Shown piece by piece: positions 1 through 5,132 of a stretch of 5,842 nucleotides of DNA. Position 1 is the stretch's first letter, and each line of letters opens with the position of its first letter. The stretch covers positions 1 through 5,842 of the forward strand of contig CACYBG010000046.1 of NCBI GenBank assembly GCA_902772605.1, given 5' to 3'. The position numbers and the translations under genes are program-made. This DNA is from an uncultured Spirochaetaceae bacterium. Its GTDB lineage: Bacteria; Spirochaetota; Spirochaetia; Treponematales; Treponemataceae. The notes below the pieces were generated by a model. That model was not told the origin of the DNA and made no database searches. It saw only the letters and a list, made by a program, of their open reading frames with translations.

Positions 1-741
1 AAAATCTCCCGGAACGGAAGGCTTGTCGGCAAAAAGCTGTTCGAAATATTCCGATCCGATGAAATCCTGGCTTTCACCCCTTTCTGCGGCAAGAAGCTTG
101 TGTTCCCTTGCGATTTTAAAAACCTCTTCCTTTTTCATGAGTGCTAGCGGGAACCTGACTTTTTCAAGAAGTTCGGAAGGAAGTCGGTACAGAAAATACG
201 TCTGGTCCTTGGCCTGATCCTGTGCCATGGCAATCATGAAAGGTCTTTTTCCGCTGTTCCAGATTTCGGTTTCAGGACGAACGATGGCTGCGTAATGACC
301 GGTACAGAAATAATCGAATTTGATGTCGAGTTTTTTGATTCCTTCAATCAATGCGCCGAACTTTATGAACACGTTGCAACGGATGCATGGATTCGGAGTT
401 TTTCCCGAGCGGTATTCACCCTTGAAGTACTCAAGGACCTGTTCGTTGTATTCGCGGCTTACGTCAATCACGTGATAGTCGATTCCATGTTCGGCACAGA
501 ACGCCCTGCACTCTTCAATCTCTTCCTTTTCCCATGGTCCGTAGCAGGAACCGTGAGTCTTTTTTTCAGCGGGAACTTCTTTGATGTGTCCATCCCAAAG
601 CGACATGGTGACACCTATGACATTGCAGCCCTTTTCCTTGAGAAGAAGTGCGGTCAAAGTCGAATCGACTCCACCGGAAAGACCGACGACAACCGTACTG
701 CCCGGCTCCGGCATGTTCTGTAAAACGTATTTCATGTTCAT
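1..741 (-). CDS. mnmA: tRNA-specific 2-thiouridylase MnmA, 3' end cut off by the window edge
   Basis: MnmA activates the C2 of wobble uridine 34 in tRNA(Lys, Glu, Gln) with ATP and replaces its oxygen with sulfur; it acts in the cytoplasm. The 247 visible residues cover the N-terminal PP-loop ATPase domain and most of the tRNA-binding part; whole family members are about 350-380 residues. Visible signatures are the PP-loop SGGVDS (residues 22-27), TPNPCIRCN (115-123) followed by IKFG, DYFCTGHYA (143-151), KDQTYFLYRL (178-187) and GESQDFIG (222-229). The frame is still open at base 1. Cys122 matches the classical catalytic cysteine, but the second one, usually in a DICF- or GICF-type motif, is absent because the motif reads ESQDFI; instead there is a CxxC (119, 122) and a CYGP cysteine (66). 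ATG at 741 is chosen as start (735 is a second choice). Neither has a well-spaced ribosome binding site. Identity is secure; the sulfur-transfer variant is inference. Confidence 0.95.
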   Translation of the reverse strand, partial: MNMKYVLQNMPEPGSTVVVGLSGGVDSTLTALLLKEKGCNVIGVTMSLWDGHIKEVPAEKKTHGSCYGPWEKEEIEECRAFCAEHGIDYHVIDVSREYNEQVLEYFKGEYRSGKTPNPCIRCNVFIKFGALIEGIKKLDIKFDYFCTGHYAAIVRPETEIWNSGKRPFMIAMAQDQAKDQTYFLYRLPSELLEKVRFPLALMKKEEVFKIAREHKLLAAERGESQDFIGSEYFEQLFADKPSVPGDF

Positions 742-851
742 AAACCAATTGAAGGCAATCTCCAAAAACAAAAGGAGATGCCCCAGTAAAAATCAAGCGA
801 GTTCAAAATTTTTTGAAAGCCAAAGGAACCGCTGATTAACGATTGAAGCAT
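738..851 (-). CDS. Possible 37-residue leader ORF overlapping the mnmA start (ATGA)
   Basis: Between the predicted mnmA promoter and mnmA there is an ATG-initiated frame of 37 codons, starting MLQSLISG and ending RLPSIGL. Its TGA stop (740-738) overlaps the mnmA ATG (741-739) in the ATGA arrangement typical of translational coupling. mnmA itself has no well-placed Shine-Dalgarno sequence, so coupling would explain how it is started. Against this, the small frame has no Shine-Dalgarno sequence either, its ATG lies within the leader hairpin, and its Phe/Trp/Leu-rich composition is what T-rich non-coding DNA would give. I recognise no family. It may be a chance open frame. Confidence 0.25.
   Translation of the reverse strand: MLQSLISGSFGFQKILNSLDFYWGISFCFWRLPSIGL
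754..782 (-). promoter_or_regulatory. Hairpin in the mnmA leader enclosing a GGAG
   Basis: In the minus-strand transcript, GGC-ATCTCC pairs with GGAGAT-T-GCC: nine base pairs with one bulged base, around a ten-base U-rich loop. The 3' arm contains GGAG, the only purine-rich Shine-Dalgarno-like run near mnmA, but it ends 18 bases before the ATG, too far for ordinary use. No U-run follows, so this is not a normal intrinsic terminator. It may modulate mnmA translation or be incidental. Confidence 0.35.
802..817. repeat. Short AT-rich inverted repeat in the mnmA leader
   Basis: TTCAAAA and TTTTGAA form a perfect 7-base inverted repeat separated by two bases. It sits between the GATTAA palindrome and the hairpin nearest the mnmA start. 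Being AT-only except for one pair, and with a tiny loop, it would be a weak RNA hairpin and could be chance in AT-rich DNA. Confidence 0.3.
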
Positions 852-865
852 TAATCGGCGGTTTC
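820..865 (-). promoter_or_regulatory. Palindromic leader element, mnmA copy (GATTAA-N11-TTAATC)
   Basis: Positions 834-839 and 851-856 are perfect inverted arms around an 11-base centre. Imperfect pairing continues outward (825-833 with 857-865), giving a stem of about 15 positions. On the minus strand the element starts at the predicted mnmA transcription start. The palindrome and its flank at 820-833 recur upstream of pncB (2185-2221) with identical spacing. It could be a protein-binding operator, a 5' stem-loop of the transcript, or a pncB terminator; the last is weakened by the lack of a U-run after the stem (CCTTTGG follows). Confidence 0.6.
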
Positions 866-872
866 GTATGAA

Positions 873-902
873 ATTCTACACCGTCAAAACCTACCATGTC
901 AA
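873..902 (-). promoter_or_regulatory. Predicted sigma70-type promoter for mnmA
   Basis: Read on the minus strand, a perfect -35 TTGACA (902-897) is followed after 18 bases by TAGAAT (878-873), five of six matches to TATAAT. The predicted start is near 866, giving a leader of about 125 bases before the mnmA ATG. The -35 lies only 13 bases beyond the pncB stop codon, so mnmA probably has its own transcript, possibly on top of readthrough from pncB. Confidence 0.65.
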
Positions 903-915
903 TAGGCTTAATCGC

Positions 916-2154
916 TTATTTTTCTTCATGCGCCAATCTCCAGGCAATCGTCTTGCGAAGATATTCAACATAGGAATCGTCCTTGCACATGGTTTTTCCG
1001 ACTGCATTTGAAAGTTTTGCAACGGGCGAATTATTGCACTCGGTAATCTTCATTACGATGTTCAAGGGCTCGACATCGGTATCGTTGGCTATGTATGTTC
1101 CGATTCCGAATGCGACCTTTATCCTGTCCTTGAAATGGGCGTAAAGTGCCGAAGCCCGCTTAAAGTCCAGGCTGTCGCTGAAAAGCAGGGTCTTGCTTTT
1201 GGGATTGACCCTCTCGTCCTTGTACTTGTCGTAGAACGCCTGATAGTGCTTTATCCATTCTTCGCCCCACTCGTAAGGATCTCCAGAATCGTGACGGACT
1301 CCGCCGAAAAGGATTGAATATGTGTATCCCATGTCAAGGTGAGCGGTTACATCACCTATCGTATCCGTAAGATAGGTTCCGTTCAAAACTCCGTATTCCT
1401 TCGTCCAGGATTCCATTGCAAGCTTGTTTGAATACGCAGGATTGTACATCGGATTTCCCTGCCCTACGCACATGATGAATTCGTGGGCCATGGTTCCGAC
1501 CGGTACGACACCGTATTTTTTTGCAAGGTATACGTTTGATGTTCCGACACATCTAGAATCCTTGTATTTTCCGTTGTTTTCGCAAAGGGTCTTTACTGCC
1601 AAATCCTGAGCCTCAGCGGAAAGTCTGCGTCGGAGTCCGAATTCAGAGAACGGTCCTATGTTGTAGCTTCCGTCAATCAGCCAGTTTTTCTTTTCTTCAA
1701 GTTTGCGCTTGTACTGTTCGAAAAGCTCTCCGTAATCATAGGTCATCCTGAAATAGACTTCATTGACGATTGCAAGTATCGGGATTTCATACATGGAAGT
1801 GTTGAGCCAGGTTCCGTGAGCTTCAATCATGAGGCCGCAGTCGGAATTATCCGTAATTTCAAAATCATCGAAACGCGGCTTCCATATCCTCAGGTGGTCG
1901 ATGTAATCCTCGTGAAGCCACTCGATTGTTGAAAGGTACTGAAGTTCATCGGCATTGAAACGCAGGTGACAGTATTCGTGAATCTGCTCCTTGATTTCTT
2001 CAACCATTTCCGGTGTAAAGGAAACATCCGTATTGCGGCACCTGAACGTCCACTTGGTCTTATAGGACGGATACTGATGGTAAATCGCCTGACCCATTGA
2101 AAACTTGTACAAATCAGTTTCCAGAAGACTCGTGATAATTTGATTCAATTTCAT
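916..2154 (-). CDS. pncB: Nicotinate phosphoribosyltransferase
   Basis: This enzyme joins nicotinate and PRPP to give nicotinate mononucleotide, coupled to ATP hydrolysis. It is the entry step of Preiss-Handler NAD salvage in the cytoplasm. The 412 residues match the usual full length of about 400. Visible signatures in order are TDLYKFSM (13-20), FSEFGLRRR (169-177), GTSNVYLA (204-211), GTMAHE (220-225), VRHDSGDP (286-293), SDSLDF (326-331) and GIGTYIANDT (350-359). His224 in GTMAHE corresponds to the histidine that is phosphorylated during the ATP-coupled cycle in characterised members. The start at 2154 is supported by AAGGA six bases upstream. The gene diverges from the MATE gene and is followed on the same strand by mnmA. 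No truncation or missing key residue is seen. No other NAD-salvage gene is in the window. Confidence 0.97.
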   Translation of the reverse strand: MKLNQIITSLLETDLYKFSMGQAIYHQYPSYKTKWTFRCRNTDVSFTPEMVEEIKEQIHEYCHLRFNADELQYLSTIEWLHEDYIDHLRIWKPRFDDFEITDNSDCGLMIEAHGTWLNTSMYEIPILAIVNEVYFRMTYDYGELFEQYKRKLEEKKNWLIDGSYNIGPFSEFGLRRRLSAEAQDLAVKTLCENNGKYKDSRCVGTSNVYLAKKYGVVPVGTMAHEFIMCVGQGNPMYNPAYSNKLAMESWTKEYGVLNGTYLTDTIGDVTAHLDMGYTYSILFGGVRHDSGDPYEWGEEWIKHYQAFYDKYKDERVNPKSKTLLFSDSLDFKRASALYAHFKDRIKVAFGIGTYIANDTDVEPLNIVMKITECNNSPVAKLSNAVGKTMCKDDSYVEYLRKTIAWRLAHEEK

Positions 2155-2160
2155 AAATAA

Positions 2161-2165
2161 TCCTT
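2161..2165 (-). promoter_or_regulatory. Ribosome binding site of pncB
   Basis: AAGGA on the minus strand, six bases before the ATG at 2154. It is the clearest Shine-Dalgarno sequence in the window and fixes the pncB start; most other genes here have weak or absent sites. Confidence 0.75.
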
Positions 2166-2184
2166 GAATAGAAAAATGCGGACC

Positions 2185-2221
2185 CCAAAAGAGCCGCTGA
2201 TTAAACGGAAGTTCCTTAATC
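2185..2221 (-). promoter_or_regulatory. Palindromic leader element, pncB copy (GATTAA-N11-TTAATC)
   Basis: GATTAA (2199-2204) and TTAATC (2216-2221) are perfect inverted arms around 11 bases, with the flank CCAAAAGAGCCGCT at 2185-2198. Arms and flank match the mnmA copy at 24 of 26 positions, while the centre matches at only 1 of 11. The element begins at the predicted pncB transcription start and ends about 20 bases before the ribosome binding site. Position and symmetry suit a repressor operator or a 5' RNA stem-loop. I do not match it to the NiaR, NrtR or NadQ operator patterns I remember. Confidence 0.6.
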
Positions 2222-2227
2222 CCTTAC

Positions 2228-2255
2228 ATTATATTTTTTTTTTGCGTTTTGTGGA
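2228..2255 (-). promoter_or_regulatory. pncB: Predicted promoter for pncB
   Basis: On the minus strand a perfect TATAAT (2233-2228) is preceded, after a 16-base A-rich spacer, by TCCACA (2255-2250), four of six matches to TTGACA. The predicted start is near 2221, giving a leader of about 67 bases. The -10 is convincing; the -35 is weak, which would suit a regulated promoter. Confidence 0.55.
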
Positions 2256-2304
2256 ACCTCTGGACAATCAATCTGGATTTTTTCAAAAAATTGCGGAACG
2301 TCTG
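2249..2304 (+). repeat. Pair of 14-base direct repeats between the divergent promoters
   Basis: TTGTGGAACCTCTG (2249-2262) and TTGCGGAACGTCTG (2291-2304) match at 12 of 14 positions with starts 42 bases apart, about four helical turns. The first overlaps the weak pncB -35; the second abuts the predicted MATE -10. They could be tandem sites for a regulator of the divergent pair, or coincidence. Confidence 0.35.
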
Positions 2305-2331
2305 TATATTTTATTGATTTTCCGCTAGAAT
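2282..2331 (+). promoter_or_regulatory. Candidate promoter region of the MATE gene
   Basis: Two alternatives are visible. TTCAAA (2282-2287), a 17-base spacer and TATATT (2305-2310) would start transcription near 2317. TAGAAT (2326-2331) would place the start at about 2338, exactly on the ATG, giving a leaderless message, but it lacks a recognisable -35. Neither gives the gene a Shine-Dalgarno sequence. Confidence 0.4.
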
Positions 2332-2337
2332 GTCCGA

Positions 2338-3720
2338 ATGGCATCTGATTTTGACCTTTCAAAGCTTTTAAAACTAAATCCGAACCTCAATGCAGGACAA
2401 AAACTGAAATACGTCTGGTCGTTGAGCATCCCCGGAATGATTGCGCAGTTTTCTTCTATATTAATGCAGTATATTGATGCGGCAATGGTTGGAAATCTGG
2501 GGGCGGATGCGTCAGCTTCAATCGGTCTTGTCGCTTCATCCACATGGGTCCTGAGCTCTCTGTGCAATTCGATGTCCATAGGATTTACGGTACAGGTTGC
2601 ACAGGCGGTCGGCGATGGAAACAGAACCCGTGCAAAACACATTCTTCAAAAATCAATCCTTTTCTGCCTGATATATTCGATTTCATTGACTCTGATTTCT
2701 GCATCGATAAGCGGATTTTTACCGGACTGGCTCGGTTCAAGCGAATCCATAAGGAAGGATGCTTCAACCTATTTCCTCATATACGCACTTTCCACACCTT
2801 TTTACCAGGCTGTCTACCTGATGGGAGGAATGTTGCAATGCAGCGGAAACATGAAGATGCCGAGCATACTCAATTCGATGCTCTGTCTTCTTGATGCCGG
2901 ATTCAATGCAATATTCATAAACGTACTGAAACTGGGTGTCCTTGGTGCGGCATTGGGTTCTGCGCTGAGTGCAGTGATTATTGCAGTATTGATGGTTTAT
3001 TTTACGGTCCACAAATCGACCTATCTGGGATTGACCTGCGGAAGAAAACCCTCAAAGGAAGGATTTGAAACCGAAGACTTGAAATCAATAGACAGAAAAG
3101 CAGTCAAACTTGCATTTCCGATTGCAGTTCAAAGCGTTGCATTCACAGGTGCATTGGTTGCCGTTACAAAATTGATTGCACCGCTCGGTTCTACATCGCT
3201 TTCTGCAAATTCTTTTGCCGTAACTGCTGAAGCCCTATGCTACATGCCCGGATACGGAATTTCGGATGCAGCAACAACACTTGTCGGACAAAGCTTCGGA
3301 GCAAGACGCAGCGATCTGACGAAAAGCTTTTCATGGATTACGGTATTTTCCGGAATGGCGATAATGACCGTAATGGCAGTCGTCATGTATGCAATCTGTC
3401 CAATGGTCTTTAAAATACTTACGCCGGTAAAGGAGATACAGGAACTTTCGGTCAGGATTCTCAGGCTTGAACTTTTTGCAGAACCGCTTTATGGAGCATC
3501 AATCGTTGCAACCGGTGCACTGAGGGGACAGAACGACACGTTCATTCCAAGCATATTGAATCTAATCAGCGTGTGGATACTGAGGCTCGGTCTTTCAATC
3601 ATCCTTGTCCGTCAGCATGCACTTTTTGGAATATGGATTGCCATGACCGTCGAACTTTGCTTCCGTGGAATACTCATGCTGATAAGGCTTTGGTTGAAGG
3701 GAAAATCCAATTCCAATTGA
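2338..3720 (+). CDS. MATE family efflux transporter
   Basis: An inner-membrane exporter that probably uses a sodium or proton gradient to expel cationic or aromatic compounds; the actual substrate cannot be told. The 460 residues fit the usual 440-480. About twelve hydrophobic segments fall in two halves (roughly 25-232 and 255-453), joined by a charged loop near 235-255, as in MATE proteins. Each half carries the family's glutamine-glycine motif before a basic loop: QAVGDGNRTRAK (89-100) and VGQSFGARR (316-324). The N-terminal half opens with SLSIPGMIAQ and QYIDAAMVGNLG (44-55), the typical first-helix pattern. The tail is short and basic. ATG 2338 is the first start after an in-frame TAG at 2326-2328, with no Shine-Dalgarno sequence before it. 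It is the only plus-strand gene, divergent from pncB and convergent with the DUF72 gene. The family is secure; the drug specificity is unknown. Confidence 0.94.
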   Translation: MASDFDLSKLLKLNPNLNAGQKLKYVWSLSIPGMIAQFSSILMQYIDAAMVGNLGADASASIGLVASSTWVLSSLCNSMSIGFTVQVAQAVGDGNRTRAKHILQKSILFCLIYSISLTLISASISGFLPDWLGSSESIRKDASTYFLIYALSTPFYQAVYLMGGMLQCSGNMKMPSILNSMLCLLDAGFNAIFINVLKLGVLGAALGSALSAVIIAVLMVYFTVHKSTYLGLTCGRKPSKEGFETEDLKSIDRKAVKLAFPIAVQSVAFTGALVAVTKLIAPLGSTSLSANSFAVTAEALCYMPGYGISDAATTLVGQSFGARRSDLTKSFSWITVFSGMAIMTVMAVVMYAICPMVFKILTPVKEIQELSVRILRLELFAEPLYGASIVATGALRGQNDTFIPSILNLISVWILRLGLSIILVRQHALFGIWIAMTVELCFRGILMLIRLWLKGKSNSN

Positions 3721-3741
3721 CGCTTCATCCGTCAATCGGAA
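3711..3741. terminator. Probable bidirectional terminator hairpin between the MATE and DUF72 genes
   Basis: TTCC-A-ATTGACG pairs with CGTCAAT-C-GGAA around the 7-base loop CTTCATC: eleven pairs with one internal mismatch. The stem and loop contain the MATE stop (TGA, 3718-3720) and the DUF72 stop (3727-3725). On the plus strand it is followed by AAATTACC and on the minus strand by AATTGGATTTTCC, so the U-tracts are weak. The convergent position makes a two-way terminator the likely role. Confidence 0.5.
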
Positions 3742-4543
3742 AATTACCGGCAAGTATATTTTTCATTTGGACTGCATTTTTAGTACCGACACCTTTCGGA
3801 TGATTGTTGAAATACATCTGCACAGAGCGTCCTTCTCTCAACGATGCATTTATAATCGGAACGAAAGATTTCAATTCATCTTCCGAATATTCATAATCGT
3901 AGCGTGGAGTTTCGGTACTTGAATTTCCATAGACGTACCAGCCGTTTGCATTGCGTCCGTGCATCCGAATGTATGCATGTTTTCCGATGAAAGGCGTTCC
4001 TGCAGAAAATCCGTTCGGAAGATTTTTTAATTGCGGCATGTCACAGAAAACTATTCCGGAATCCCTTTTTGCAAGTCCGTCAAAAACGGAATCCCTGATC
4101 CAATCGCGATGCCTGAATTCAACGACCTTAGGAAATCCTTCGAAAGACTTAAGCAGCGACGAAAGATAAAAGCGATTTTCGACGGAATATGAAAAGCTTT
4201 CCGGAAACTGAAACAAAACGGTAGAAAGCAGATTTTTTTCAAGCACAGGTTTTAGGGCGGATTTAAAATCTTCTGCACATACGGACCAACTTCGCGAGAC
4301 TTCATGCGTAAGAAGCCGATTTGCCTTAACGCTGAAATTCAACTTGAACGACGACCTTTCCAAAAAAGAAATCATCCGATTACTGTCTGGCATTCCGTAA
4401 AAAGTACTGTTCAATTCCAGTGCATTGAAAACCGTCGAATAATATGAGAGAAAATCCTTACGTTTCAAATCGGCAGGATAGAAAATCCCTTTCAGTTCAG
4501 GATGATCGTATCCGCTTGTTCCTATCAAGATTTGTTCCATCAT
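3725..4543 (-). CDS. DUF72 / YecE-like protein of unknown function
   Basis: A 272-residue protein of the DUF72 (PF01904, YecE) family, which has a TIM-barrel fold and no established reaction. Family motifs run the whole length: IGTSGYDH (7-14) with FYP (21-23), LNSTFYG (44-50), FSVKANRLLTH (70-80), VEFRHRDW (141-148), YIRMHGR (191-197) with a following tryptophan, YDYEYSEDEL (215-224) and YFNNHPKG with NA (244-257). It is full length and nothing key seems lost. There is no signal peptide, so it is probably cytoplasmic. Tandem start codons at 4543 and 4540 cannot be told apart, as neither has a clear ribosome binding site. It lies 45 bases downstream of the GNAT gene on the same strand, so the two are probably co-transcribed. 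It converges with the MATE gene, with four bases between the stops. Confidence 0.92.
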   Translation of the reverse strand: MMEQILIGTSGYDHPELKGIFYPADLKRKDFLSYYSTVFNALELNSTFYGMPDSNRMISFLERSSFKLNFSVKANRLLTHEVSRSWSVCAEDFKSALKPVLEKNLLSTVLFQFPESFSYSVENRFYLSSLLKSFEGFPKVVEFRHRDWIRDSVFDGLAKRDSGIVFCDMPQLKNLPNGFSAGTPFIGKHAYIRMHGRNANGWYVYGNSSTETPRYDYEYSEDELKSFVPIINASLREGRSVQMYFNNHPKGVGTKNAVQMKNILAGNFPIDG

Positions 4544-4588
4544 TATATTGATACCATAAAATTATCGGCAGATTTTTTCAAGCTGACC

Positions 4589-5056
4589 TCACATGTTGAT
4601 GGAACTTTGCTTTTCCATTATGTCATAACAAAGATAGTCGCCGTAACCTGTCTCGGTAATTACATAATCGCTTTCAACGTAACCGCGTTTTCTGTAAATT
4701 GCTTTTGCAGGAAGAGATGCGTCCAGGATTATTTTCGCACTGATTTCGGAAACTTTTTTTTCTGCAAAATCAAGCAATGTCCTTCCGTACCCCTTGTGTT
4801 GAAAATCAGGAAGTACAAAAAGCCTCCCGATTTCATTTTCGGAAATGCTCACTGTTCCGACGTTGATTCCATAATCGCAAAGGAGAAACACTTTCCGATT
4901 CAAAATGTCGTCACGTATTTTTTCATCCGAATGATGGTCCAGAAAAAACTGAACCGCCCCTGCCGGATAATATTTCGGATAGACCGTTTTGATTGTGGTC
5001 TGAACGATTTTTTTCACATCGTTAAAATCTTTTTCCGAAGCAACTTTTATTTCCAT
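4589..5056 (-). CDS. GNAT family N-acetyltransferase
   Basis: A 155-residue single-domain acetyltransferase of the Gcn5-related fold, which moves an acetyl group from acetyl-CoA to an amine; the substrate is not predictable. After an N-terminal helix region, residues 54-80 give the central strands (KVFLLCDYGINVGTVSI). Motif A follows: IGRLFVLPDF then QHKGYGRTL (86-94), the Q/R-x-x-G-x-G/A loop that binds the CoA pyrophosphate. Residues 109-128 (IILDASLPAKAIYRKRGYVE) match motif B with the typical tyrosine before the RGY turn. The length is normal and no domain is fused. The start at 5056 has an AGG seven bases upstream and a promoter at a sensible distance. It sits between the AAC(3)-like gene and the DUF72 gene, all on one strand. 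It could modify a metabolite, a protein N-terminus or a toxic amine; nothing here decides which. Confidence 0.92.
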   Translation of the reverse strand: MEIKVASEKDFNDVKKIVQTTIKTVYPKYYPAGAVQFFLDHHSDEKIRDDILNRKVFLLCDYGINVGTVSISENEIGRLFVLPDFQHKGYGRTLLDFAEKKVSEISAKIILDASLPAKAIYRKRGYVESDYVITETGYGDYLCYDIMEKQSSINM

Positions 5057-5078
5057 TTTATAACCTGTACCTCATGTC

Positions 5079-5106
5079 AGTGTAGCACAATAAATGCGGC
5101 ATGCAA
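5079..5106 (-). promoter_or_regulatory. Predicted promoter for the GNAT-DUF72 pair
   Basis: On the minus strand TTGCAT (5106-5101) is followed after 16 bases by TACACT (5084-5079), preceded by TGC, an extended -10. The predicted start near 5072 leaves a 16-base leader carrying AGGTACAGG before the ATG at 5056. The hexamers are only partial matches (3 and 4 of 6), so the support is the extended -10 and the spacing. Confidence 0.45.
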
Positions 5107-5132
5107 ACACACCCAATTTTTGACGGTAAAAT

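Noticed and set aside
295..723. 142-codon plus-strand open frame opposite mnmA
   Set aside because: The opposite strand gives a continuous MnmA with PP-loop and other motifs; this frame has no recognisable features.
566..796. 76-codon minus-strand frame overlapping the mnmA start
   Set aside because: It is a shifted reading of mnmA codons and contains no motifs; it is not evidence of a frameshift, since mnmA is intact in its own frame.
825..865. Intrinsic terminator for pncB
   Set aside because: The stem is good, but the minus-strand sequence after it is CCTTTGGC, not a U-run, and a strong promoter lies between pncB and the stem. A leader element of mnmA is more likely.
4542..4547. TATAAT on the minus strand as a promoter for the DUF72 gene
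   Set aside because: It overlaps the start codons, so transcription would begin inside the gene, and no -35 is found at 16-18 bases.
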